Position numbers and translations under genes: made by a program. The notes under the pieces were generated by a model that was given only the letters and a program-made list of their open reading frames with translations, was not told the DNA's origin and did not search any database. This document shows, one piece after another, positions 1 through 5,722 of a stretch of 5,778 bases of DNA. Source of the stretch: Spirochaetales bacterium (GTDB lineage Bacteria > Spirochaetota > Spirochaetia > Treponematales > UBA12059); contig JAFGUM010000037.1 in assembly GCA_016938515.1 (NCBI GenBank), forward strand, positions 1-5,778, given 5' to 3'. Position 1 is the first letter of the stretch. Each line of letters begins with the position of its first letter.

Positions 1-146
1 ACGGTAAACGCGGAGAAGCCGGCGAACCAGAACCCTGGTCCTTCCACTTTCTTCCAGGAACGTACCCAGGTATACCCCGAAAGAATGAGGAATGCCACGT
101 TGATCGCGGTCAGGGACAGCAGCACACTGATGGCGTCTATGGACAC
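1..146 (-). CDS. N-terminus of a membrane protein, function unknown (partial)
   Basis: This is the first 48 codons of a gene that runs off the left edge. Reading on the minus strand from GTG at 146-144, the product begins VSIDAISVLLSLTAINVAF and continues to the edge without a stop. Residues 6-25 are hydrophobic and look like a first transmembrane helix. A short basic stretch (RSWKK, about 29-33) follows, and a second hydrophobic segment begins near residue 39. The GTG start is supported by AAGGA seven bases upstream and by a candidate promoter at 165-193. The gene is transcribed away from the GH3 gene. Multi-helix N-terminal sensor modules of GGDEF or histidine kinase proteins often start this way, but no catalytic domain is in view, so no function is assigned. 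Confidence 0.7.
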   Translation of the reverse strand, partial: MSIDAISVLLSLTAINVAFLILSGYTWVRSWKKVEGPGFWFAGFSAFT

Positions 147-153
147 GTTGTTA

Positions 154-158
154 TCCTT
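154..158 (-). promoter_or_regulatory. Ribosome binding site of the divergent membrane protein gene
   Basis: Minus-strand AAGGA lies 7 bases before the GTG at 146. It decides the start, since no ATG lies nearby in frame. It contrasts with the plus-strand genes at 255, 3896 and 5723, which have no comparable site. Confidence 0.6.
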
Positions 159-164
159 GCAGTC

Positions 165-193
165 AGTATGCGATGTCAGTAAATAAAATGCAA
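165..193 (-). promoter_or_regulatory. Candidate sigma-70 promoter for the divergent membrane protein gene
   Basis: On the minus strand TTGCAT (193-188) is separated by 17 bases from CATACT (170-165). They match the consensus -35 and -10 at 3/6 and 4/6 positions. Transcription would start near 158 and give a short leader of about 12 bases, which would cut into or just include the AAGGA site, so the true start may be slightly upstream. The boxes are modest; the call rests on the spacing and on the position ahead of a well-supported start codon. Confidence 0.35.
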
Positions 194-216
194 CACACAA
201 AATCGGCGGAAATGTC

Positions 217-245
217 TTGATGCGTCGCACGCGCGCGGGTACAGT
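217..245 (+). promoter_or_regulatory. Candidate promoter of the GH3 gene, predicted leaderless
   Basis: TTGATG (217-222, 4/6 to TTGACA) is followed after 17 bases by TACAGT (240-245, 4/6 to TATAAT). Transcription would begin around 251-253, two to four bases before the ATG at 255, so the mRNA would have practically no leader. This fits the lack of a Shine-Dalgarno sequence. An alternative upstream promoter is TTGCAG (157-162), 17 bases, TAAATA (180-185); a TAAAAT at 184-189 is a better -10 but has no partner -35. I prefer the downstream pair because ptsI shows the same geometry. Confidence 0.45.
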
Positions 246-255
246 TGACGCGTCA
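246..255 (+). repeat. 10-base perfect palindrome over the predicted GH3 transcription start
   Basis: TGACGCGTCA is its own reverse complement and ends on the A of the GH3 start codon. A near copy of its first nine bases, TGATGCGTC, lies at 218-226 over the proposed -35 box, with 8 of 9 identical and 28 bases offset. The pair could be an operator, but a GC-rich palindrome of this size can also occur by chance. Confidence 0.35.
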
Positions 256-1529
256 TGGTGCGCCGCGGGAGACACAAAAACAGCCAGTCGCTCATTCTCA
301 TCGTCCTCAGCGTCGTGCTGTCGGCGTCGTGCCGTCCGGAGCCACCCATCCTTCCAGCCTCGGTCGATACAGCCGCGATGGCGCGACCGGATCCGCTTCT
401 GGAGCGAGCCGCTGCGCTGGTGGCGCAGATGGACGATAGGGCGCTCGCCGGCCAGGTAGTTATGATGGGCGTCGACGGCCTTGATGAGCCATCCGCCGCG
501 AGCGTAGAGGCGCTTGGGCTTATCAAGCCAGGCGCTGTGGTGCTGTTTGGCTTCAACATTTCTCTGGATCCGCGCGCGGTTGCCTCCCTGACGCGCGGCA
601 TACGATCCGCGGTAGGGGATACCGGGCTACCGCCCTTCGTAGCGATAGACCATGAGGGTGGTTCCGTGTACCGCTTCAAAGGCGGGCTGACGCGGCTGCC
701 GTCTGCGCGCGCGATGGGTGCGGCTTCGTCCGGCGGGGCAACCGCGGTGGCAGTCGCCGCCGGCGCGGCCGCAGGTAGTGAACTTTTCGCACTCGGGATC
801 ACGATGAACCTGGCTCCGGTAGTGGAGGCGGCGGGTAACGGTTCTGGAAGCTTTATGGGAGACAGGGTCTGGTCTGATTCGCCATACCTGGCTGGCCTGC
901 TCTCTGGCGCCTTCATTGAAGCGTGCCAGCGCGAAGGCGTTGCCGCGGTGGCAAAGCACTTTCCCGGCAACGCGGCTGTGGACCCCCACCGCGGTCTCCC
1001 GGTGATTGCCGCGCCTCGCGTCGTGATCGAGGGCGCGTACTACGCGCCGTTCCGCGCGGCCATAGGCGCGGGCGCGTCGGCGGTGATGCTGTCGCACGCT
1101 CTCGTTCCGGCGCTTGATCCCGACGCGCCGGCAAGCTTGTCGTCGCGCGTCATCGCTTCGCTCAAAGGCGAGCTGGGGTTTGATGGCATAGTAATGACCG
1201 ATGACCTCGTAATGGCGGCGCTCGACGGGTACGGTGATCTGGGTGAAGTAGCCATCGCCGCGCTTCGGGCAGGAGTCGACATGCTGATGCTCTCGGGGGG
1301 AAGGCCGGCAGCCCAGGCGTGGTCGGCCATCGTCACCGCGCTGCAGGAAGGCACGCTGCCGCGATCCCGGCTCCAGGATGCCGCGATCCGTATCGTGCGC
1401 CAGAAGCTGGCGCTGTCTATGGATGCGGAAGGTGACGACGGATGGGATGCCAGGCTCGACGCCTTCGAGTCAACCGTAGAGGGCAATCGGGCGGCCTTGG
1501 CGGCAGCCCTGTCTGGCGGTGCTCCGTAG
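255..1529 (+). CDS. Glycoside hydrolase family 3 lipoprotein, NagZ-like beta-N-acetylhexosaminidase
   Basis: The 424-residue product is predicted to hydrolyse beta-linked N-acetylglucosamine residues, probably from peptidoglycan fragments, outside the cytoplasm. Residues 1-25 form a lipoprotein signal: basic MVRRGRHK, a hydrophobic core, then LSAS before Cys26. The lipobox is relaxed (Ser at -3). A single GH3 TIM-barrel domain spans about 55-390. Landmarks are IDHEGG (131-136), KHFPG (234-238), the acid/base dyad Asp243 and His245 in a DPH motif, and the nucleophile Asp316 in VMTDDL. NagZ enzymes of this single-domain type are usually 340-420 residues. The loop after KHFPG is two residues shorter than the usual HGDTxVDSH form. 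ATG 255 is used because an in-frame TGA at 246-248 closes the frame; GTG 258 is the only close alternative. There is no Shine-Dalgarno. The family is certain; the exact substrate is inferred. The VWA gene follows after 39 bases. Confidence 0.9.
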   Translation: MVRRGRHKNSQSLILIVLSVVLSASCRPEPPILPASVDTAAMARPDPLLERAAALVAQMDDRALAGQVVMMGVDGLDEPSAASVEALGLIKPGAVVLFGFNISLDPRAVASLTRGIRSAVGDTGLPPFVAIDHEGGSVYRFKGGLTRLPSARAMGAASSGGATAVAVAAGAAAGSELFALGITMNLAPVVEAAGNGSGSFMGDRVWSDSPYLAGLLSGAFIEACQREGVAAVAKHFPGNAAVDPHRGLPVIAAPRVVIEGAYYAPFRAAIGAGASAVMLSHALVPALDPDAPASLSSRVIASLKGELGFDGIVMTDDLVMAALDGYGDLGEVAIAALRAGVDMLMLSGGRPAAQAWSAIVTALQEGTLPRSRLQDAAIRIVRQKLALSMDAEGDDGWDARLDAFESTVEGNRAALAAALSGGAP

Positions 1530-1568
1530 TAGCTAAGCCGTGCGCTCGTTCATGCCGATTATCATAGG

Positions 1569-2759
1569 GTGAAAGCGAACGGCGCTTCTCTACTGTTGAT
1601 CGCCTCACTTATCTGCGCCCCGGTCGCAGCGCGCGCTGATGATCTTCTCATCGCCGCTGCCGATCTGCGCATCGAGCAGCGGGACGATGGTGGCTACCAC
1701 CTGTTCGTCAAGGCCAGAGAAGGGCTGGGCAGTGTTCTCCTCGTGGAGAGTACGAAGGATCCCGGCGGCGCCGCCGACAATTATGCGTACCGAGCGGAAG
1801 CCTGGAATCCCGTAAACGGTGACGAGAAGCGCATGCTCAACGGGCAGTTTATGGATCCAGCCAGTGGTGTCCTTTCGCTTATAGACTCTACCCCAGAGCC
1901 GGATGCCACCTTTGGCCAGGCGTTTCACGTTTTTATCCCGTGGGTCGTCTCGTACGGGTACTCGTGGTCCAGGAACGGGCGCGAGTTTATTGCGGATGGC
2001 ACGTTCGTCAATATTCGAGCCTTTGCCAAGGCATACGCCGATTATACCGGGCCATTTCTGGACAATCCGTACCGTATTTCGGTAACGCAAAAGCCTTTCC
2101 CACGGCCCAAGCCCGTGGTGATACCGGCCATCGAACCCCCAGAAACCCTCGTCGCGCCGACTCCGGAGCCCACAGCTCCCGATACGTCCATGTACATGCC
2201 TGAAACTCTTCGTTCGTTCGAGTCCATCGCCAAGTCTGGCAAAGGAGCGCTTTCGTACTCCCAGGGAGAGTCTGACATAGTTCCCGCCCTTGGCAAGATA
2301 CTCGACGAGGTAGAGGGTGATGAGCTCGACCTTGTCATCTGCCTTGATACCACAGATTCCATGGCCGACGATATAGAGGCCGTCAAGACGAGCTTGCCGG
2401 CGATGGTGCGGGAAAAAACGGCGCGTTTCTCGTCATTCAGGCTGGGACTCGTACTGTACAAGGACTATTTTGAAGACTATGTCGTCAAACGCATTGAGTT
2501 TACCCGTGACGTTGATGCTTTTACACAAGCGGTTACGCGGGTACGCGTCGCTGGTGGCCGGGATATTCCCGAAGCGGTGTACGAAGCGTTGTATGAGGCG
2601 TTGGTCGGGTACGACTGGTCGGCGCATACGAAGCGTATCGTTCTTATAGGCGACGCGCCTGCCCATCCCCTGCCGCGCGGCAAGATAGACAGGACCATGG
2701 TTGAAAAGAAAGCCGCTGAAGCCGGTGTTACGATAGACGTAATAATTCTGCCGCACTGA
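1569..2759 (+). CDS. Exported VWA-domain protein
   Basis: The 396-residue product has a Sec signal peptide (MKANG, hydrophobic core 6-20, cleavage expected after ARA at 23). A globular region (about 24-172) contains KDPGGAADNYAYRAE and VSYGYSWSRNGREF; from memory similar blocks occur in VWA proteins of Treponema-like spirochaetes, which I could not check. A Pro-rich linker (178-205) leads to a C-terminal von Willebrand A domain (252-396). Its metal-ion-dependent adhesion site is D260-x-T262-x-S264, followed by GGRDIPE (329-335) and GDAPAHP (361-367), so divalent metal binding is likely. VWA domains mediate protein or ligand binding; partner and role are unknown. The GTG start is the only one that leaves a complete signal peptide, as TAG at 1530-1532 closes the frame upstream. 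It lacks a well-spaced Shine-Dalgarno. With 39 bases after GH3 and no evident promoter or terminator between, the two are probably co-transcribed. Confidence 0.85.
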   Translation: MKANGASLLLIASLICAPVAARADDLLIAAADLRIEQRDDGGYHLFVKAREGLGSVLLVESTKDPGGAADNYAYRAEAWNPVNGDEKRMLNGQFMDPASGVLSLIDSTPEPDATFGQAFHVFIPWVVSYGYSWSRNGREFIADGTFVNIRAFAKAYADYTGPFLDNPYRISVTQKPFPRPKPVVIPAIEPPETLVAPTPEPTAPDTSMYMPETLRSFESIAKSGKGALSYSQGESDIVPALGKILDEVEGDELDLVICLDTTDSMADDIEAVKTSLPAMVREKTARFSSFRLGLVLYKDYFEDYVVKRIEFTRDVDAFTQAVTRVRVAGGRDIPEAVYEALYEALVGYDWSAHTKRIVLIGDAPAHPLPRGKIDRTMVEKKAAEAGVTIDVIILPH

Positions 2760-2774
2760 CGCCAGCCTTTTTAT

Positions 2775-2803
2775 TTGCACTTGGGCGCGCATCATAGTAC
2801 AAT
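2775..2803 (+). promoter_or_regulatory. Candidate sigma-70 promoter of the LysM-M23 peptidase gene
   Basis: TTGCAC (2775-2780) is followed after exactly 17 bases by TACAAT (2798-2803), which matches the -10 consensus at 5/6 positions; the -35 matches at 3/6. Transcription would start near 2810 and give a leader of about 50 bases to ATG 2860. A short T-rich run (2768-2776) overlaps the front of the promoter, but no hairpin precedes it, so I do not call a terminator for the VWA gene. Confidence 0.5.
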
Positions 2804-2846
2804 CGCCCGGGTTGCCATGCGCGCGGTGAGGCGGATCAAGAGGAAT

Positions 2847-2850
2847 GGAG
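2847..2850 (+). promoter_or_regulatory. Shine-Dalgarno that favours ATG 2860 over ATG 2845
   Basis: GGAG lies 9 bases before ATG 2860, a good spacing. The earlier in-frame ATG at 2845 has AAGAGGA directly against it with no gap, and the GAGG at 2828-2831 is 13 bases away, both poor placements. The start is therefore set at 2860. Confidence 0.5.
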
Positions 2851-2859
2851 CACAGCTGG

Positions 2860-3825
2860 ATGAAACGAGAACGAAGGGGCAAGAACGGCGTTGAGTTCCT
2901 GGAACGACTGGCCAGCCCCAGGGTTCTCTCTGTACTGGTACTCGTGCTCGTGTTTTGTTTCGCGTTTACTGGCTCGACCGCTGTTGCTCCCCTGGCTGCT
3001 CCGCAGGATTCAATCGGATCTGTCGACCCTGTAGATGCGCTCGGTTTTGACCCCGGCGGCGGGTTGGAGCTGGAGGCGGATCTGCCTCCGCCACCAGACC
3101 AGGGCCTGTATTACTCGGTGTACAGAGTAGTCAAGGGTGACACGATTTCAGAAATTGCCCAGCGCTACGACGTAACGACAGATGCTATCGTTACCTTCAA
3201 CGGCATCACCAACGCGCGCACGCTTTCAATAGGACGGTACCTCAAGATACCCAACCTCAACGGCATTCTCTATGAGACCAAACGGGGTGACACCGTGGAG
3301 TCGCTCGCCGCTTCGTACGGCGTGTCGGCTGAACGCATCCTTGAACTCAACCATCTCGACGACGGCTCCGTACCCGCTGGCCGCCAGCTTTTTCTGCCTG
3401 ACGCGAGGCTATCCAGCTGGACGTTGCGCGAGATTTCCGGCGACCTGTTCTCGTGGCCGGTGCGCGGCTGGATTACCAGCTGGTACGGCTGGCGCAACGA
3501 TCCGTTTTCCGGCGCCAGGAGTTTTCACACGGGTATAGATATTGGCGCCAGCAGGGGAACCCCGGTGCGCGCCGCCATGGAAGGAGTCGTGGCGGCTACG
3601 GGATATTCGTCGGTTTCGGGCAACTACGTGTTGCTCAGGCACCATTCTGGCTACACGTCCCTGTACGCGCATCTAGACCGCATAGACGTCAGGTCGGGGC
3701 GCAGCGTAACGCAGTCAACGGTGCTTGGCGCGCTTGGCAGCACTGGGTACAGTACTGGCCCGCACCTGCACTTTACCGTAAGCAAGAACGGCCGTACGCT
3801 CAATCCGATGACGGTGCTCAGGTAA
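2860..3825 (+). CDS. Peptidoglycan endopeptidase with two LysM repeats and an M23 domain
   Basis: The 321-residue product (326 if ATG 2845 is used) should cut peptide cross-links of peptidoglycan in the periplasm. A basic N-terminus (MKRERRGKNG) precedes one hydrophobic segment (about 22-44), either a membrane anchor or a signal peptide cleaved near STAVA. LysM 1 covers 86-131 (YRVVKGDTISEIAQRY) and LysM 2 covers 138-180 (YETKRGDTVESLAASYG); these bind glycan N-acetylglucosamine. The M23 (LytM-type) domain covers about 199-318. All zinc and catalytic residues are present: His223 and Asp227 in HTGID, His271 in YAHL, and His302 and His304 in PHLHF. Unlike EnvC and NlpD family activators that have lost these residues, this should be an active enzyme. 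It has its own promoter and is followed after 70 bases by ptsI. Domain order and length are typical of bacterial LysM-M23 cell-wall hydrolases used in growth and division; the exact process is not shown by the sequence. Confidence 0.92.
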   Translation: MKRERRGKNGVEFLERLASPRVLSVLVLVLVFCFAFTGSTAVAPLAAPQDSIGSVDPVDALGFDPGGGLELEADLPPPPDQGLYYSVYRVVKGDTISEIAQRYDVTTDAIVTFNGITNARTLSIGRYLKIPNLNGILYETKRGDTVESLAASYGVSAERILELNHLDDGSVPAGRQLFLPDARLSSWTLREISGDLFSWPVRGWITSWYGWRNDPFSGARSFHTGIDIGASRGTPVRAAMEGVVAATGYSSVSGNYVLLRHHSGYTSLYAHLDRIDVRSGRSVTQSTVLGALGSTGYSTGPHLHFTVSKNGRTLNPMTVLR

Positions 3826-3857
3826 GCACTTCGCTTCTCCATTCCGGCGTATCTCGT

Positions 3858-3886
3858 TTGACAGCTTACCCCTTTTGGACTACGAT
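3858..3886 (+). promoter_or_regulatory. Candidate strong promoter of ptsI, predicted leaderless
   Basis: A perfect TTGACA (3858-3863) is followed after 17 bases by TACGAT (3881-3886, 4/6 to TATAAT). Transcription would begin about 3892-3894, two to four bases before the ATG at 3896. No Shine-Dalgarno is visible in the 25 bases before that ATG. Promoter and start codon together predict a leaderless ptsI mRNA. Confidence 0.6.
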
Positions 3887-3895
3887 GCCTTCACC

Positions 3896-5638
3896 ATGAG
3901 AACGCTCCAGGGCATTCCTGCCTCACCCGGTATAGCCATAGGCCACGCCTTTGCCTTCCTCGACGATGAAGAGCCGATGATCCCTCGATACACCGTTACC
4001 GAGCGTGAGCTGGATGGCGAATGGGAGCGGTTTATCGTAGCCGTGGGCAAATCCAAGGATGATGTGTCTTCGATGCGAGACCGGGCTACGAGGGAGATGG
4101 GGCAGGAACACGGCGCGATTTTCGACGCTCACCTGCTTATGCTGGACGATCCCGAGGTTCACGATACTATAGAAAATTCCCTGCGGGAGTCGCTGCTCAA
4201 CATAGAGTGGGTCGTACACCAGTACGAGCAAGCTACGGTCAAGCAGCTCGAAGGGCTCGACGACCCCGTTTTGCAGGAACGCACCGTAGACGTTCACGAC
4301 ATAACGCGCCGCATACTCAACCACCTGATGCTCCGCGAGCGCTTTTCCCTGGCCGATCTGGATAGAGACGTCGTGCTGATAGCGAGGAACCTCCTGCCGT
4401 CAGACATGATTTCAATGAATCGCGCCAGAGTGCTGGCGATCGTCATGGATGCGGGAGGCAAGACGAGCCATACCGCCATCCTCGCGCGGGCGTTCGAGAT
4501 ACCAGCTGTTTTGGGCCTGGGTGGCGTAACCAGGCTCATTAAGAACGGCGATACCGTCATCGTAGACGGCAATACCGGCGACGTACGCGTCGAACCGGAT
4601 GGCCAGACGCTGGAGCGTTACCGGCGGGTGCGCCAGAAGATGGCGGAGCGGGACGTGGATCTGGCATCGATCGCCGCCTTGCCCGCTTCGACGTCTGATG
4701 GCAGGGTAGTGCTTATCAAGGCCAATATAGAAGTGGCGGAGGAGATAGATTCTGTGCTGCGTCACGGAGCCTCGGGCGTGGGGTTGTTCCGCTCTGAGTT
4801 CCTGTTCCTGCAGCCTGGAAGGGCGCCAAGCGAGGAAACGCAGTATCTGGCGTACCGTAGGGTGCTTGAGAAGATGAATGGTCTGCCCGTGACCATACGG
4901 ACGCTGGACATCGGCGGTGACAAGGCCATCCCCGACCTCGCCATCGAGGAAGAGAAAAATCCTCTTCTCGGTTGGCGGGCTATCCGGTACTGCCTCTCCG
5001 ATCCGGACCTGTTTCAGGATCAGCTCCGCGCGATACTGCGTGCCAGCGCCTACGGGGATGCCCGCATCATGTTCCCGCTGATTTCCGGCCCCGGTGAGCT
5101 GGATGCAGCTATCGCCTCCCTCGACGAAGCCAAGACTGAGTGTCGCCGTAGGGGCCAGCAGTTCCGCGAGGACATACCGGTAGGCATAATGATCGAGGTA
5201 CCGAGCGCGGCCATGATAGCCGACATACTGGCCACCAAGGTGGACTTTTTCTCCATAGGCACGAACGACCTCATTCAGTATACCATCGCGGTGGACCGGG
5301 GCAACGAGAAGGTTGCGTACCTGCACGAACCCTTCCATCCGGCCGTGCTCAGGCTGGTAAAAAAAATCATAGACGACGGCCACGCCGCCGGCATCCCGGT
5401 GTCGATGTGCGGAGAGATGGCCAGCGACCCATTTGCCGCCGTCGTGCTGCTGGGCATGGGGCTTGATGAGTTCTCGATGTCGGCTGTCTCGGTTCCGGAT
5501 GTTAAGAGGACTATACGTTCGGTTGGGTACGCTGATGCCCAGACGCTCGCCGCTGAAGTGCTGGCGCTTACCTCCCACCAGGAAACCGAAGCCTTCCTCG
5601 CGCATCGCCTGGCAGACAAGGTGTCCCGAAGCGGCTAG
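3896..5638 (+). CDS. ptsI: Phosphoenolpyruvate-protein phosphotransferase (PTS enzyme I)
   Basis: Enzyme I takes phosphate from phosphoenolpyruvate onto its own histidine and passes it to HPr, the first step of PTS sugar uptake and signalling, in the cytoplasm. The product has 580 residues, normal for the family. The N-terminal HPr-binding domain (about 5-145) precedes the phosphohistidine domain with GGKTSHTAILAR (His192), then the C-terminal PEP-binding barrel (about 250-545). Residues matching the E. coli active site are all present at a constant offset of +3: Arg299 (GLFRSEF), Arg335 (IRTLDIGGDK), Glu434 (IMIEVP), Asn457 and Asp458 (GTNDL), Arg468 (VDRGN) and Cys505 (MCGEMA). ATG 3896 is chosen because LQGIPASPGIAIG then aligns with the family's N-terminus; TTG 3875 would add seven residues and lies upstream of the predicted transcription start. 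No HPr, EII or HPr kinase gene is in view, so whether this drives transport or only regulation cannot be told. Confidence 0.97.
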   Translation: MRTLQGIPASPGIAIGHAFAFLDDEEPMIPRYTVTERELDGEWERFIVAVGKSKDDVSSMRDRATREMGQEHGAIFDAHLLMLDDPEVHDTIENSLRESLLNIEWVVHQYEQATVKQLEGLDDPVLQERTVDVHDITRRILNHLMLRERFSLADLDRDVVLIARNLLPSDMISMNRARVLAIVMDAGGKTSHTAILARAFEIPAVLGLGGVTRLIKNGDTVIVDGNTGDVRVEPDGQTLERYRRVRQKMAERDVDLASIAALPASTSDGRVVLIKANIEVAEEIDSVLRHGASGVGLFRSEFLFLQPGRAPSEETQYLAYRRVLEKMNGLPVTIRTLDIGGDKAIPDLAIEEEKNPLLGWRAIRYCLSDPDLFQDQLRAILRASAYGDARIMFPLISGPGELDAAIASLDEAKTECRRRGQQFREDIPVGIMIEVPSAAMIADILATKVDFFSIGTNDLIQYTIAVDRGNEKVAYLHEPFHPAVLRLVKKIIDDGHAAGIPVSMCGEMASDPFAAVVLLGMGLDEFSMSAVSVPDVKRTIRSVGYADAQTLAAEVLALTSHQETEAFLAHRLADKVSRSG

Positions 5639-5649
5639 AACTCTGATCT

Positions 5650-5683
5650 GGAGGCTTCCTGTTCATCTGCCTCGACAGGCTCC
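5650..5683 (+). repeat. Imperfect inverted repeat downstream of ptsI
   Basis: GGAG (5650-5653) and CCTGT (5658-5662) can pair with ACAGG (5675-5679) and CTCC (5680-5683), making a 9-pair stem with a four-base bulge on the 5' side and a 12-base loop. An alternative 5-pair stem is GAGGC (5651-5655) with GCCTC (5669-5673). No T-run follows, so it is not a classical rho-independent terminator. It may be an mRNA 3' end structure or an operator for the next gene, or chance. Confidence 0.3.
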
Positions 5684-5707
5684 TAGCTTAATGGTGCGCT
5701 TCCGGTG

Positions 5708-5713
5708 TATCAT
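5708..5713 (+). promoter_or_regulatory. -10-like box of the downstream gene
   Basis: TATCAT matches TATAAT at 5/6 positions and ends 9 bases before ATG 5723, the same distance seen for GH3 and ptsI. No convincing -35 box is found 15-19 bases upstream, so this is weaker than the other two unless a factor assists. Confidence 0.3.
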
Positions 5714-5722
5714 TAAATACTC

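Noticed and set aside
176..970. 264-codon open frame on the minus strand
   Set aside because: It overlaps the GH3 coding region; its Ser, Ala, Pro, Thr-rich translation has no family features.
2760..2776. T-rich run after the VWA stop as a rho-independent terminator
   Set aside because: No GC-rich hairpin can be formed immediately before it; the T-rich part overlaps a well-formed promoter.
3875..3895. TTG 3875 as the ptsI start
   Set aside because: It has no Shine-Dalgarno, adds seven residues not found in the family, and overlaps the -10 region of the promoter that has a perfect TTGACA.
3453..3899. 148-codon plus-strand frame bridging the M23 gene and ptsI start
   Set aside because: It is out of frame with the clear M23 domain over most of its length and has low-quality composition, with no start signal.
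4412..5605. 397-codon open frame on the minus strand
   Set aside because: It lies wholly within ptsI, whose product is unmistakable with every active-site residue. The antisense translation is rich in His, Arg and Gly with no recognisable domain, as expected from a GC-rich gene read backwards.
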